33,027 nt of DNA from Betaproteobacteria bacterium UBA5216. Its GTDB lineage: Bacteria > Pseudomonadota > Gammaproteobacteria > Burkholderiales > SG8-41. Numbering within the stretch: position 1 is the stretch's first letter; each line of letters opens with the position of its first letter. The notes beneath the pieces were generated by a model, which was given only the letters and a program-made list of their open reading frames with translations, was not told where the DNA came from and made no database searches. Location of the stretch: NCBI GenBank assembly GCA_002412495.1, contig DHVE01000089.1, positions 1 to 33,027 of the forward strand, in the 5' to 3' direction. Both the position numbers and the translations under genes were made by a program. Shown piece by piece: positions 24,972 through 32,946 of the stretch.

Positions 24972-25931
24972 ATGATCAGAGTCATACAGGTGTTGTTGTG
25001 CATGCTGATGGTTACGCCCGCCGTCGCACAGGACTATCCCTATCGCCCTATCCGCATCATCGCGCCCAACCCGCCCGGCGGCGGCTTTGATCTGATCGCG
25101 CGCGTGGTGTCGCAAAAATTGTCGGAGCAGATGAACCAGCAGGTGGTGGTCGAAAATCGCACCGGCGCTGGCACGCTGGTGGGCACCGAGGTTGCCGCCA
25201 AATCCACGCCGGATGGTTATACGCTGCTGGTTGGCGGCTTGAGTAACATCGCTGCCAACGTGGGCCTTTACAAAAAGCTGCCCTATGACCCACTGACGGA
25301 TTTTGTGCCGGTGGGCATGGTGGCCAGTTACAGTTACTCGCTGGTGTCGCGCAAGGATTTGCCGCAACAGAATTTGAAAGAGCTGATCGATTTCGCGCGC
25401 GCCAACCCCGGCAAACTCACCTACGCTTCGGGCGGCGTGGGCACGGGGCAGCACATCGCCGCTGCCGCGCTGGCGCAAATTACCGGCGTAAAAATGGTGC
25501 ATGTCCCGTATCGCGGCGCGCAGGCTGCACACCTGGATCTGCAAAGCGGGCGCGTGGATTTGTTTTTTGACAACGCGGGCACGGCAAAACCGTACGTCGA
25601 TGATGGCCGTGTGAAAGCCTACGCGGTGTCGAGCGCGCAACGCTTCGCTGGCATGCCCAATGTGCCGACGGTCAATGAAACCGGCGTCGCACAAATGGAC
25701 ATGGAAGCATGGTTCGGCATCTTTGCGCGCAGTGGCACGCCGCCTGCGGTGCTGAAGCGGCTGCAAAGTGAAATGGCCAAAGCGATTCAAGCGCCGGACG
25801 TGGCGAAACGTTTTGAAGGCGGGGGCGGGCGCGTGTTGCGCATGAGCGCGGCGGACACCGATGCCTTTGTGAAGTCTGAAATCAAGAAGTGGAGCACCTT
25901 GATACGCGCGGCGGGCATCTCCGCCGAGTGA
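24972..25931 (+). CDS. Bug/TctC-family periplasmic receptor 10
   Basis: A 319-residue Bug receptor with a compact signal peptide (AVA-Gln20), YPYRPIRIIAP, PGGGFDLIAR, VVENRTGAGTLVG, PDGYTL and HVPYRG. The ATG at 24972 follows GAGG at suitable spacing. It precedes the LigA/LigB genes by 55 bases and is the likely receptor for an aromatic acid degraded by them (inference from position). Confidence 0.93.
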   Translation: MIRVIQVLLCMLMVTPAVAQDYPYRPIRIIAPNPPGGGFDLIARVVSQKLSEQMNQQVVVENRTGAGTLVGTEVAAKSTPDGYTLLVGGLSNIAANVGLYKKLPYDPLTDFVPVGMVASYSYSLVSRKDLPQQNLKELIDFARANPGKLTYASGGVGTGQHIAAAALAQITGVKMVHVPYRGAQAAHLDLQSGRVDLFFDNAGTAKPYVDDGRVKAYAVSSAQRFAGMPNVPTVNETGVAQMDMEAWFGIFARSGTPPAVLKRLQSEMAKAIQAPDVAKRFEGGGGRVLRMSAADTDAFVKSEIKKWSTLIRAAGISAE

Positions 25932-25986
25932 TGAATTTCGGTGTTACCGGCTCACTTGTTCACCCATCCGCCTGTTCACTAAAGTT

Positions 25987-26250
25987 ATGCGCGATTACCA
26001 CCTAAGCAAATTATTTTTCGACCTGCAAACACCCGCGGCGGCCGCGGAATATTGCGCCCACCGCGATGCCGTTCTGGCGCGCTACCCGCTAAAACCAGAA
26101 GTTCGTGCCGCGATAGAAAGCAACGACGTGGCGGCACTGGCGCCGCTGGTCAACGCTTACCTGTTGCGGTTTTATTTTTTGGTGAGCGGCATGCCCGAAG
26201 AGGAGTTTTTGCGTCGTATTCGAGCCAGCGGGGTAAAATCGTATGGCTGA
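25987..26250 (+). CDS. LigA-type small subunit of extradiol dioxygenase
   Basis: An 87-residue all-helical protein of the LigA family, the small (alpha) subunit of protocatechuate 4,5-dioxygenase-type enzymes, which caps the active site of LigB. The middle and end (LKPEVRAAIESNDVAALAPL, NAYLLRFYFLVSGMPEEEFL) fit the domain. It is shorter than Sphingobium LigA (about 139 residues), covering the core domain only. It overlaps the LigB gene by eight bases, a strong sign of a stoichiometric complex. No clear ribosome site precedes the ATG. Confidence 0.8.
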   Translation: MRDYHLSKLFFDLQTPAAAAEYCAHRDAVLARYPLKPEVRAAIESNDVAALAPLVNAYLLRFYFLVSGMPEEEFLRRIRASGVKSYG

Positions 26251-27064
26251 ACTCGTCGGCATTTTTGCTGCCAGCCACGGCCCGATGATTGTGCGCAAGT
26301 GGGATGCGCTGACGCCCACTTGCAAAGGCGCGATCACAACCGGGTTTGACGAACTCGGTCGTCGCATCAACGCCGCGCGCGCTGATGTGCTCGTCGTGAT
26401 TTCGCCCGATCACTGGGTGAACTTTTTCATGAATAACTTGCCGGCGATTTGTGTTGGCGTGGGCGAAATGCACGCCGGCCCGCCCGAGCCGTGGCTGGCC
26501 GCGTATCCACACAAGGAAATGCCCGGACATGCGCCGCTGGCGCAACACATCGCCGCGCATGCGTTCACGCGCGGCTTCGAGCCCAGTGTTTCGTACCAGC
26601 TTGCGCTTGATCACGGCTTTTGCATTCCGCTGTGGAAGGCGGGCGTCGATCCGCTGCCGGCGATCGTGCCGGTGGTGATTAACACCGTGGAGCCTCCGCT
26701 GCCGAGCGTGCGACGTTGTTGTGATTGGGGAGCAGTGCTGGCCGAAGCAGTCGCAAGTTTTCCTGACCATTTGCGCGTGGCAATTCTCGCCACCGGCGGC
26801 CTGAGTCATTCCATCGGCGAACCCACCATGGGCGCCATTGACGAAGCGTTCGACCGCGAATGCCTGCAACACTTTGCGTCAAGGAATCGCGAGGCGCTGT
26901 TTCAGTTTCTCGATCAACGCATGGAAGCTGCGGGCAACGGCACGGCCGAAGTGCGTAACTGGTTGGTGGCCCACGGTGCCGCTGACGCGCGTGGTTTTGA
27001 TCTGATCCACTACAGCGCCTTACCCGAGATTTATGTGGGCTGCGGCTTCGCGTCGTGGAAATAA
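26243..27064 (+). CDS. LigB-type catalytic subunit of extradiol dioxygenase
   Basis: A 273-residue class III (LigB) extradiol ring-cleavage dioxygenase. The Fe(II) ligands of protocatechuate 4,5-dioxygenase are all in place: His12 (ASHGP), His57 (SPDHW) and Glu262 (PEIYVG). The acid/base His is His189 (GGLSH) and a further active-site His is His124 (DHGF). It opens a catechol ring next to a hydroxyl using O2. Because it lies between a LigA subunit and a 4,5-dihydroxyphthalate decarboxylase homologue, protocatechuate or a close relative is the best substrate guess. Gallate or another catechol is possible. Confidence 0.9.
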   Translation: MAELVGIFAASHGPMIVRKWDALTPTCKGAITTGFDELGRRINAARADVLVVISPDHWVNFFMNNLPAICVGVGEMHAGPPEPWLAAYPHKEMPGHAPLAQHIAAHAFTRGFEPSVSYQLALDHGFCIPLWKAGVDPLPAIVPVVINTVEPPLPSVRRCCDWGAVLAEAVASFPDHLRVAILATGGLSHSIGEPTMGAIDEAFDRECLQHFASRNREALFQFLDQRMEAAGNGTAEVRNWLVAHGAADARGFDLIHYSALPEIYVGCGFASWK

Positions 27065-27097
27065 AAATCTTTAAAACTAATAGACAGGAATTGCCTC

Positions 27098-28087
27098 GTG
27101 TCACTGCTCAATCTCTCCATCGCCACCACCGACTACGACCATTTTCGTGATATGCGCATGGGGCTGGTCAAAGCCGAGGGCATCGAACTCAACTGGCTCA
27201 CCATGGGCCACCATGATTGTTTCGCACGGTTTACCGCCAATCGAGAATTTGATTTGTCGGAATTGTCGTTCGCCAAATTCGCCACGCAGGTCACGCGCAA
27301 GGATAGCGACATCATCGGCCTACCGGTGGTGTGCTCGCGTTTGTTTCGTTTCAGCTCGTTTTACGTCAACAAAAAAAGCAAAATCAAATCGATCAAGGAT
27401 CTGAAGGGCAAAAAAGTTGGCTCGCCGGAGTGGGCGCATTCGGCGGCGGTGTACATGCGCGGCTGGATGCACAACGACATGGGCGTGAAATTGACGGACG
27501 TGCATTGGGTGCAGGCGGGCGCGAACAGCGCGGGCCGCGAGGAAAAGGTGGAACTCAATCTGCCCAAGGGCGTGAAACTCACGCGCATCAAGGATAAATC
27601 GCTATCCCAATTGCTGGCGGCGGGTGAAATAGACTGTGCCATCATCGCGCGCCCGCCGACGTGTTTTCTGGAAAATCACCCCGACGTGGTACGCCTGTTT
27701 ACGGACTATCTCGAAATGGAAGAGAAATACTGGGAAAAAACCAAGGTGTGGCCGATCATGCACATCATCGCCATGCGCAAGCAAATCCTGGAGCAGCACC
27801 CATGGGCCGCGCGCAACCTTTACAACGCGTTCCTTGAATCGAAGCGCCGCAGCATCGAGCGCCTGCTAGATCCGGCGGTGTCGCGCTACCCGCTTGCGTG
27901 GCTGCCGACCTACGCGCGCAAGATGCGCGACCTTTTCGGTGGCGACCCGTACCCCTACGGCATTGATGAGAACCGCGCGACGTGGGAACAGATGGCGCTG
28001 TATACCTACCAGCAGGGTATTTCGCACCGGCAGTTCAAACCCGAGGAGATTTTCCCCAAGGGCTTGATGACCAAAGTGATTATTTAA
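27098..28087 (+). CDS. 4,5-dihydroxyphthalate decarboxylase-like protein
   Basis: A 329-residue cytoplasmic protein with a periplasmic-binding-protein (NMT1/THI5-like) fold but no signal peptide, as in Pht5-type 4,5-dihydroxyphthalate decarboxylase, which yields protocatechuate. Characteristic stretches are SIATTDYDHF near the start, FDLSELSFAKF (50-60), KKVGSPEWAHSAAVYMRGWM and EIDCAIIARPP. It begins with GTG, eight bases after AGGA. It directly follows LigA/LigB, so its product would be their substrate. The same family also includes uncharacterised members, so the exact substrate is not certain. Confidence 0.85.
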   Translation: MSLLNLSIATTDYDHFRDMRMGLVKAEGIELNWLTMGHHDCFARFTANREFDLSELSFAKFATQVTRKDSDIIGLPVVCSRLFRFSSFYVNKKSKIKSIKDLKGKKVGSPEWAHSAAVYMRGWMHNDMGVKLTDVHWVQAGANSAGREEKVELNLPKGVKLTRIKDKSLSQLLAAGEIDCAIIARPPTCFLENHPDVVRLFTDYLEMEEKYWEKTKVWPIMHIIAMRKQILEQHPWAARNLYNAFLESKRRSIERLLDPAVSRYPLAWLPTYARKMRDLFGGDPYPYGIDENRATWEQMALYTYQQGISHRQFKPEEIFPKGLMTKVII

Positions 28088-28109
28088 GCCATTTGGCGCT
28101 ACTGCACGG

Positions 28110-29093
28110 CTAATTGACCTTCGCGCCCGATGCCCTGACCAGGTTGCCCTTGGACACAATTTCAGCCTTGATTTGTGCCGCGAATTCCGCCGGCGTGTTG
28201 CCTACGATGATTCCGCCATTCTCGGTATATTTGCTACGCACATCCGGCATGGCGATTACGCGTGCGGAATCCTGCTGAAGCTTGGTGAGTATCGCCGCGG
28301 GCGTGCCGACCGGCGCCAGCAGGCCAAACCACGCGACCGCCTGAAAGGCCGGATAGCCGGATTCCGCGATGGTGGGTAGTTCCGGTACCACGGGTATGCG
28401 CTTTAACGAACTCACCGCAATCGCGCGCACCTTGCCCGCGCGCACCTGCGGCATCGCAAACAGCGTGTTGCCGAAAAACATCGTCACACGCCCGCCAATG
28501 ACATCCGACATCGCAACGGCCGCGTCCTTGTAGGGAATGTGACTCAGATCGACGCCCGCCCGGTTCGCCAGCAGCGCGCCGCCGAGATGCTGCGACGTGC
28601 CCGCGCCGGACGAGGCATAGGTGATCTCGCCTGGACGCGACTTCGCCAACGCCACCAGATCCGTCACGGTCTTGACCGGCAGGGAAGGATGAACAATCAG
28701 AACGTTGGGCGTCTCGACAAAATTCATGATGGGCGCAAAGTCACGCAAGGGATCGTAGCCGAGCTTGGAGTAGAGGCTCACGTTGGTTGTCATCGCCGCA
28801 TCACCACTGAACAATAACGTGTAGCCATCGGCCGCGGACTTCGCCACGCGTTCGGCACCCACGCTGCCGGCGGCGCCGGGCACATTTTCAACCACCACCG
28901 GCCTGGCCCACAATTCGCTGAGTTTCTGCGTAACAACGCGCGCACTGATATCCGCCCCCGAGCCTGCGGGAAACGGGGCCACGACGCGTACCGGTTTTTC
29001 CGGGTAGCCAGTCTGGGCCGCTGCGTTAAGCGGGACTCCAAGCGTGACTAATAACATCGCCACCGGGCCAATAATATGTAGGGAATTTTTCAT
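28110..29093 (-). CDS. Bug/TctC-family periplasmic receptor 11
   Basis: A 327-residue Bug receptor with signal peptide ending AAA-Gln27 and motifs YPEKPVRVVAP, VVENVPGAAGSVG, ADGYTL and HIPYKD. The glycine loop is GSGADISAR rather than GGxxD. AAAGGA precedes the ATG. It is divergent from the LysR pseudogene, with a LysR-type box between them, so it was probably controlled by that regulator. Confidence 0.92.
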   Translation of the reverse strand: MKNSLHIIGPVAMLLVTLGVPLNAAAQTGYPEKPVRVVAPFPAGSGADISARVVTQKLSELWARPVVVENVPGAAGSVGAERVAKSAADGYTLLFSGDAAMTTNVSLYSKLGYDPLRDFAPIMNFVETPNVLIVHPSLPVKTVTDLVALAKSRPGEITYASSGAGTSQHLGGALLANRAGVDLSHIPYKDAAVAMSDVIGGRVTMFFGNTLFAMPQVRAGKVRAIAVSSLKRIPVVPELPTIAESGYPAFQAVAWFGLLAPVGTPAAILTKLQQDSARVIAMPDVRSKYTENGGIIVGNTPAEFAAQIKAEIVSKGNLVRASGAKVN

Positions 29094-29177
29094 TTTTATC
29101 CTTTTAATCCGTAATTTGTAAAAATTTCTGCTGCCATGACCGAGCGCTCATCGCATCACATAAAAGCAACTACGGAG

Positions 29178-29206
29178 TGTATATCGTAAGAAGTTCAAAC
29201 TTTGAA
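29178..29206 (-). promoter_or_regulatory. Candidate promoter of Bug receptor 11
   Basis: On the minus strand TTCAAA (29201-29206) and TATACA (29178-29183) are 17 bases apart, each matching four of six consensus bases. The -35 element overlaps the LysR-type box, which would suit regulation at this promoter. Confidence 0.3.
29194..29206. promoter_or_regulatory. LysR-type T-N11-A operator
   Basis: TTCAAACTTTGAA is a perfect 6-base dyad around one central base and exactly fits the T-N11-A box bound by LysR-type regulators. It lies 33 bases before the remains of a LysR gene and in the promoter region of the divergent Bug gene, the classical arrangement. Confidence 0.6.
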
Positions 29207-29238
29207 TTCGATAGGAATTTAATTGTCACTGTGCCAAT

Positions 29239-29929
29239 ATGAGACTCACACAGCCCCGGGATTTTCTGGCGTTGGTGGAATGCAGTTGCGTGCGGCCACG
29301 CGCAAGCCCGGCGTCGCTCAGCCGACGATCTCAAAAAGCGTACGCAAACTGTAAACCGAATTGCAGGTGCAGCTCCTTAACAGCAGCTCGCTTGGCGTGG
29401 TGCTGACCCCAGCCGGACCGTACGTTTCATGCGCGTGCGCAACGAAACGATTGACTTTGCTTTCGTCCAAAAGTCCAACAAGCCCCTGGATGCCTCGATC
29501 CAGCTTCGCCCGCTCTTTCGCAGCGCGCTGGCGATCTGTGCCCGTAAAGGGCTCACCCTGAATCATGCACGCTCACTGGTGGAGCTCTCCGGCGCTGATT
29601 GGCTTGCCACTGGAAACCTGTGGGTGCCGGGCGCGACCGCGGAGGTTTTGTTCCGCGTGGCGGGACTCGTGCCACCTCGCATCATCATCCACTCCAGGTC
29701 GCACATTGCCGCGATATCACCGCTCGCGAATCGCGATATGTCGTTTCTGACACAGCCGCATATTCTTGACCGGCTGTCCACGATTGAAATTTTGCAGGAA
29801 ATCGTGGTGGCTGAAGTGATGCCGTCGGTGACCGTGGGCTTGTACCCGCGCACCGACACGCCGCCGCGTGTGGCCGCTGCGATGGCGCGGCACGTGATCA
29901 CGGTTGCACGGGAATTGGCGCGCGCGTAA
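29239..29929 (+). pseudogene. LysR-family regulator, decayed
   Basis: Remains of a LysR-type regulator are spread over three reading frames. Frame one from the ATG at 29239 gives RLTQPRDFLALVEC, the start of the winged helix-turn-helix. After 29283 the frame shifts and continues LRAATRKPGVAQPTISKSVRKL, the recognition helix (here 29286-29351), then hits TAA at 29352. The same frame goes on with LNSSSLGVVLTPAG. A third frame from 29429 holds 166 residues of the effector domain's C-terminal half (ETIDFAFVQ, HSRSHIAAISPL, LYPRTDTPPRVAA). Roughly 70-80 residues of the linker and first effector lobe are missing. One frameshift, one stop and one deletion make function very unlikely, although the 166-residue part remains open. 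Confidence 0.85.
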
Positions 29930-30074
29930 ATCATGCGCACTGGCCACGCCCAATGCACGCAATGTGCTGCCGGCCTGAGTTATGGCCGATAACCGAGCCC
30001 GAGGGGCCGCGCCGAAAGGCAAATCCGTTATCATCAACGCCTCGCAAGTAAGATTCGCATCCCGAAAGGAATTC

Positions 30075-30827
30075 ATGTCTACCATTGATTCGCCAAAATC
30101 CGGCGGGCCGGTCGATGCGGCGTTAATGGCCGACCTCGCGGCGGCTGCCCGCATTCTCGCCGCGCAGGGCGTGGTGGATGGCTTCGGTCATGTGTCGCTG
30201 CGTCATCCGCAGGCGCCCAATCGCTACTTCATGTCGCGCTCCATTGCGCCGGCGCTGGTTACACCCGCCGACATCATCGAATACGATCTCGACAGCAATC
30301 CGTGCAACGCCAACGGGCGCGGCAGTTTTCTGGAGCGCTTCATTCACGGCGAGATTTACAAGGCGCGGCCCGACATCAATGCGGTGGTGCACAGCCATTC
30401 GCCATCGGTGATTCCGTTCGGGCTGGTGAACGTGCCGATGCAGGCAATGTTTCATAACGCCGCGTTCATCGCGGCGGGCGTGCCGGTGTTCGACATCAGC
30501 CGAAAATTCGGCGCGACAGACATGCTGGTGAGCGACGGTGTAAAAGGCGTGGCGCTCGCCAAGGTGCTGGGCAAAAACGATATCGCGCTGATGCGCGCAC
30601 ATGGCAGCGTGGCATGCGGACCCACGTTGCAAACGGCGGTGTTCCGTGCGGTGTATACCGAAGTCAACGCGCGCGTGCAGCACTGGACGCACGCGCTCGC
30701 CGGCGGCGCGCCGATGGCCGTGCTGGACGCCGAAGAAGGCAAACTCGCCGACGGGCCGAATCAAACCGCCGGCATGCGCGCGTGGGATTTGTGGCGCAGC
30801 CAGGTGCGGGCGTCGGTGGGATGGTGA
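30075..30827 (+). CDS. Class II aldolase/adducin family protein (1)
   Basis: A 250-residue zinc-dependent class II aldolase/adducin-fold protein. Expected active-site residues are present: Glu87 (SFLERFIH), His106 and His108 (VVHSHS) and His176 (MRAHG). AAAGGA lies upstream of the ATG at 30075; the longer frame to 29982 is not supported. Members include fuculose-phosphate aldolase, and some act as decarboxylases on dihydroxyphthalates, which would suit this cluster (inference). It leads a same-strand run with a second class II aldolase protein, a shikimate dehydrogenase homologue and a cupin. Confidence 0.85.
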   Translation: MSTIDSPKSGGPVDAALMADLAAAARILAAQGVVDGFGHVSLRHPQAPNRYFMSRSIAPALVTPADIIEYDLDSNPCNANGRGSFLERFIHGEIYKARPDINAVVHSHSPSVIPFGLVNVPMQAMFHNAAFIAAGVPVFDISRKFGATDMLVSDGVKGVALAKVLGKNDIALMRAHGSVACGPTLQTAVFRAVYTEVNARVQHWTHALAGGAPMAVLDAEEGKLADGPNQTAGMRAWDLWRSQVRASVGW

Positions 30828-30840
30828 ACTTCAAGTATGA

Positions 30841-30894
30841 AGGTGGAAGGATGAGGGATGAGAACAAGCCAAACCAGTTTTCATCCTTCCGCCT
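30841..30894. repeat. GGATGA inverted repeat in the gap between aldolase genes
   Basis: AGGTGGAAGGATGA (30841-30854) pairs with TCATCCTTCCGCCT (30881-30894), a 14-bp stem with one G-U pair and a 26-base loop, plus degenerate repeats of GGATG/CATCC around it. It could be a dispersed repeat or an mRNA stem that separates expression of the two aldolase genes. Confidence 0.5.
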
Positions 30895-30946
30895 ACATCC
30901 CGCATCCTTTGGTTCGCAGGCTCCGAAAAATCGATAGGAAGATCAA

Positions 30947-31624
30947 ATGACTGACCCCAGCCAACTTAAGCAACAACTCGTCGACTGCATCCGCATGCTC
31001 GAGAAGTCCGACATCATTGACTACAACGGCCACGCCAGCATTCGTGTGGGCAGTGACCGCATGGTTATCAACATCGGCACTTGCCAGCGCAGCAAACTAA
31101 CGGTGGCCGATATCTGCACCATTGATCTCGACGGCAACGTGATCGAAGGCAATGGCAAGCCGCCGCTGGAGTTTCACCTGCACGCCGGCATTTACAAGGC
31201 GCGGTCCGATGTGCAGGCCATCGTGCATGCGCATCCCAAGTGGTCCACCTTTCTCACCATGACCGGCCACGAGTACCTGCCGGTGTACGCGCAGGGTTCG
31301 CTGGTGTATCCGCTGCCGCTGCTGGATTCGCCGAACTCGATCAACAACCCGGTGATGGCGGGTCGTCTGGCGGAAGCGCTGGGTAATCGCCCGGCGGCGC
31401 TGATGAAAGCGCATGGCGCGGTGACGGTGGGCAAAACCATTGTTGAAGCCTTCGTGCTTGCCAATTACATGGAAGAAAACGCCTACCGCCAATACATGGC
31501 ACTGCAAATCGGCAAGCCCTATGTGTTCAGCGAAAAAGAAATCGCGGCGTGCCGTGAAAAGCTGTGGACCGAGGTCCTGTTCAATCGCACGTGGGATCAT
31601 TTCAGCGCGAAGCTCGGCGGCTGA
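30947..31624 (+). CDS. Class II aldolase/adducin family protein (2)
   Basis: A 225-residue class II aldolase/adducin protein with Glu75 (PPLEFHLHA), His94 and His96 (IVHAHP) and His156 (MKAHG). GGAAG precedes the ATG. It is not a close copy of the previous gene: motif surroundings differ and it is 25 residues shorter, so the two probably act on different substrates or form one pathway. The shikimate dehydrogenase homologue starts three bases after its stop, so the two are one transcript. Confidence 0.87.
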   Translation: MTDPSQLKQQLVDCIRMLEKSDIIDYNGHASIRVGSDRMVINIGTCQRSKLTVADICTIDLDGNVIEGNGKPPLEFHLHAGIYKARSDVQAIVHAHPKWSTFLTMTGHEYLPVYAQGSLVYPLPLLDSPNSINNPVMAGRLAEALGNRPAALMKAHGAVTVGKTIVEAFVLANYMEENAYRQYMALQIGKPYVFSEKEIAACREKLWTEVLFNRTWDHFSAKLGG

Positions 31625-31627
31625 TGC

Positions 31628-32482
31628 ATGGCTGAAGCAACGCCGCCACGCTTTGCGCTCGCCGGCGTCATGGGCTGGCCCATCGCGCACTCGCGCTCGC
31701 CAATGCTGCACAACTACTGGATGCGCGAGCACGCGTTGAATGGTGTTTACGTGCCGCTGGCCATCAAACCCGAAGGTCTTGCCGCGGCGCTGCGGGCGCT
31801 GCCTCCGCTGGGGTTTTCGGGGTGCAATCTGACGCTGCCGCACAAACAAAAGGCCATGTCCATCGTGGATACCGTGGATGATGTTGCCAAAAGGATAGGC
31901 GCGATCAGTTGCGTCACGGTGCGCGCCGATGGTTCGCTCGCGGGCACCAACAACGATTGCTACGGCTTCATTCAAAACCTGAAGCAGGAGCACCCATACT
32001 GGCGCGCAAACGCAGGCCCGGCGGTGGTACTGGGCGCTGGCGGCGGCGCGCGCGCCGTGTGTTACGCGCTGATGCGGGAAGGCGCAACGGAAATACGCGT
32101 CGTCAATCGCTCGCACGAACGCGCGCAACAACTCGCGGCTGAATTCGGCGGTCCGTTGCAAGCGATGCGCTGGGAACAACGTCACGATGCGCTCGACGGC
32201 GCGGCGATGGCCGTTAACACCACCAGTCAGGGCATGGCAGGCCAGTCCGCGCTCGACATACGCCTTGATGCGCTGCCGCGCACCGCGCTGGTGGCTGACA
32301 TTATCTACACTCCGCTGGAAACGCCGTTTCTAGCGGCTGCGCGGCAGCGTGGCAACGCGACCTCTAATGGCCTCGGCATGTTGCTGCATCAAGGACGACC
32401 CGCGTGGAAATTGTGGTTTGGTATCGAGCCTGCCGTCACGCCGGAACTGCGCGACGAGATTGAACGTAGTTGTAGAAAATAA
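31628..32482 (+). CDS. Shikimate dehydrogenase family protein (AroE-like)
   Basis: A 284-residue member of the shikimate/quinate dehydrogenase family. Substrate-binding SRSPMLHN (22-29), the catalytic Lys73 in NLTLPHK and Asp110 in GTNNDCYGF are present. The NADP site is GAGGGARA, with NRSHERA after the second strand, then NTTSQGM and the C-terminal GLGMLLHQG. All key residues are intact, so it should be active. The location in a catabolic cluster, after two aldolase-fold proteins, suggests an accessory copy for a shikimate- or quinate-like compound rather than the housekeeping AroE; this is inference. Confidence 0.87.
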   Translation: MAEATPPRFALAGVMGWPIAHSRSPMLHNYWMREHALNGVYVPLAIKPEGLAAALRALPPLGFSGCNLTLPHKQKAMSIVDTVDDVAKRIGAISCVTVRADGSLAGTNNDCYGFIQNLKQEHPYWRANAGPAVVLGAGGGARAVCYALMREGATEIRVVNRSHERAQQLAAEFGGPLQAMRWEQRHDALDGAAMAVNTTSQGMAGQSALDIRLDALPRTALVADIIYTPLETPFLAAARQRGNATSNGLGMLLHQGRPAWKLWFGIEPAVTPELRDEIERSCRK

Positions 32483-32532
32483 TGTTTAAATACAATAAAT
32501 TACGTTATGCCATGAAGCGGGGGACTTAGACC

Positions 32533-32934
32533 ATGCAGGGCGCACGCGTCATCAAACTCGCGGAAACCGAAGTGGTTCAACTCGGCGCGGGCAGCAATTA
32601 CCGTCTCATTGTCGGCGATGACGCGGGCACCACGCCCGTGCGCACCGGCATACAGACGTGCGAAGCCGGTTATGTCGTGCCGGTGCATTGCCATCCGTAC
32701 ATGGAGATTATTCACGTGCTCGATGGCGCGCTGGAAATCTGGATGGAGGTCGCGCCGGATGAAACGGTAGTGCTGCGCCGTGGCGACACCATCGAGATTC
32801 AGCCGGAGGCCTGGCACGGATTCCGGGTGCATGGTGATGAAACCGCGCGGCTGCTGGGCACGCATGTGTCGCCGCGCCGCATCGTGACGTACAAGTCGGG
32901 CGTGAAGGTCGATGCGCGGGGGTTCCGCACGTAG
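32533..32934 (+). CDS. Cupin-domain protein
   Basis: A 133-residue single-domain cupin. The metal-binding set His52, His54, Glu58 (PVHCHPYMEIIHVLDG) and His95 (EAWHGFRVHG) is complete, so it probably binds Fe, Mn or Zn. Its role (dioxygenase, isomerase or binding protein) is not clear. It is 50 bases downstream of the AroE-like gene, across an AT-rich gap, and convergent with the Bug gene at the right edge. Confidence 0.82.
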   Translation: MQGARVIKLAETEVVQLGAGSNYRLIVGDDAGTTPVRTGIQTCEAGYVVPVHCHPYMEIIHVLDGALEIWMEVAPDETVVLRRGDTIEIQPEAWHGFRVHGDETARLLGTHVSPRRIVTYKSGVKVDARGFRT

Positions 32935-32946
32935 CGCGAATTGGAT

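Noticed and set aside
31097..32185. 362-residue minus-strand open frame
   Set aside because: Complement of the second aldolase and the AroE-like gene, both with intact catalytic motifs.
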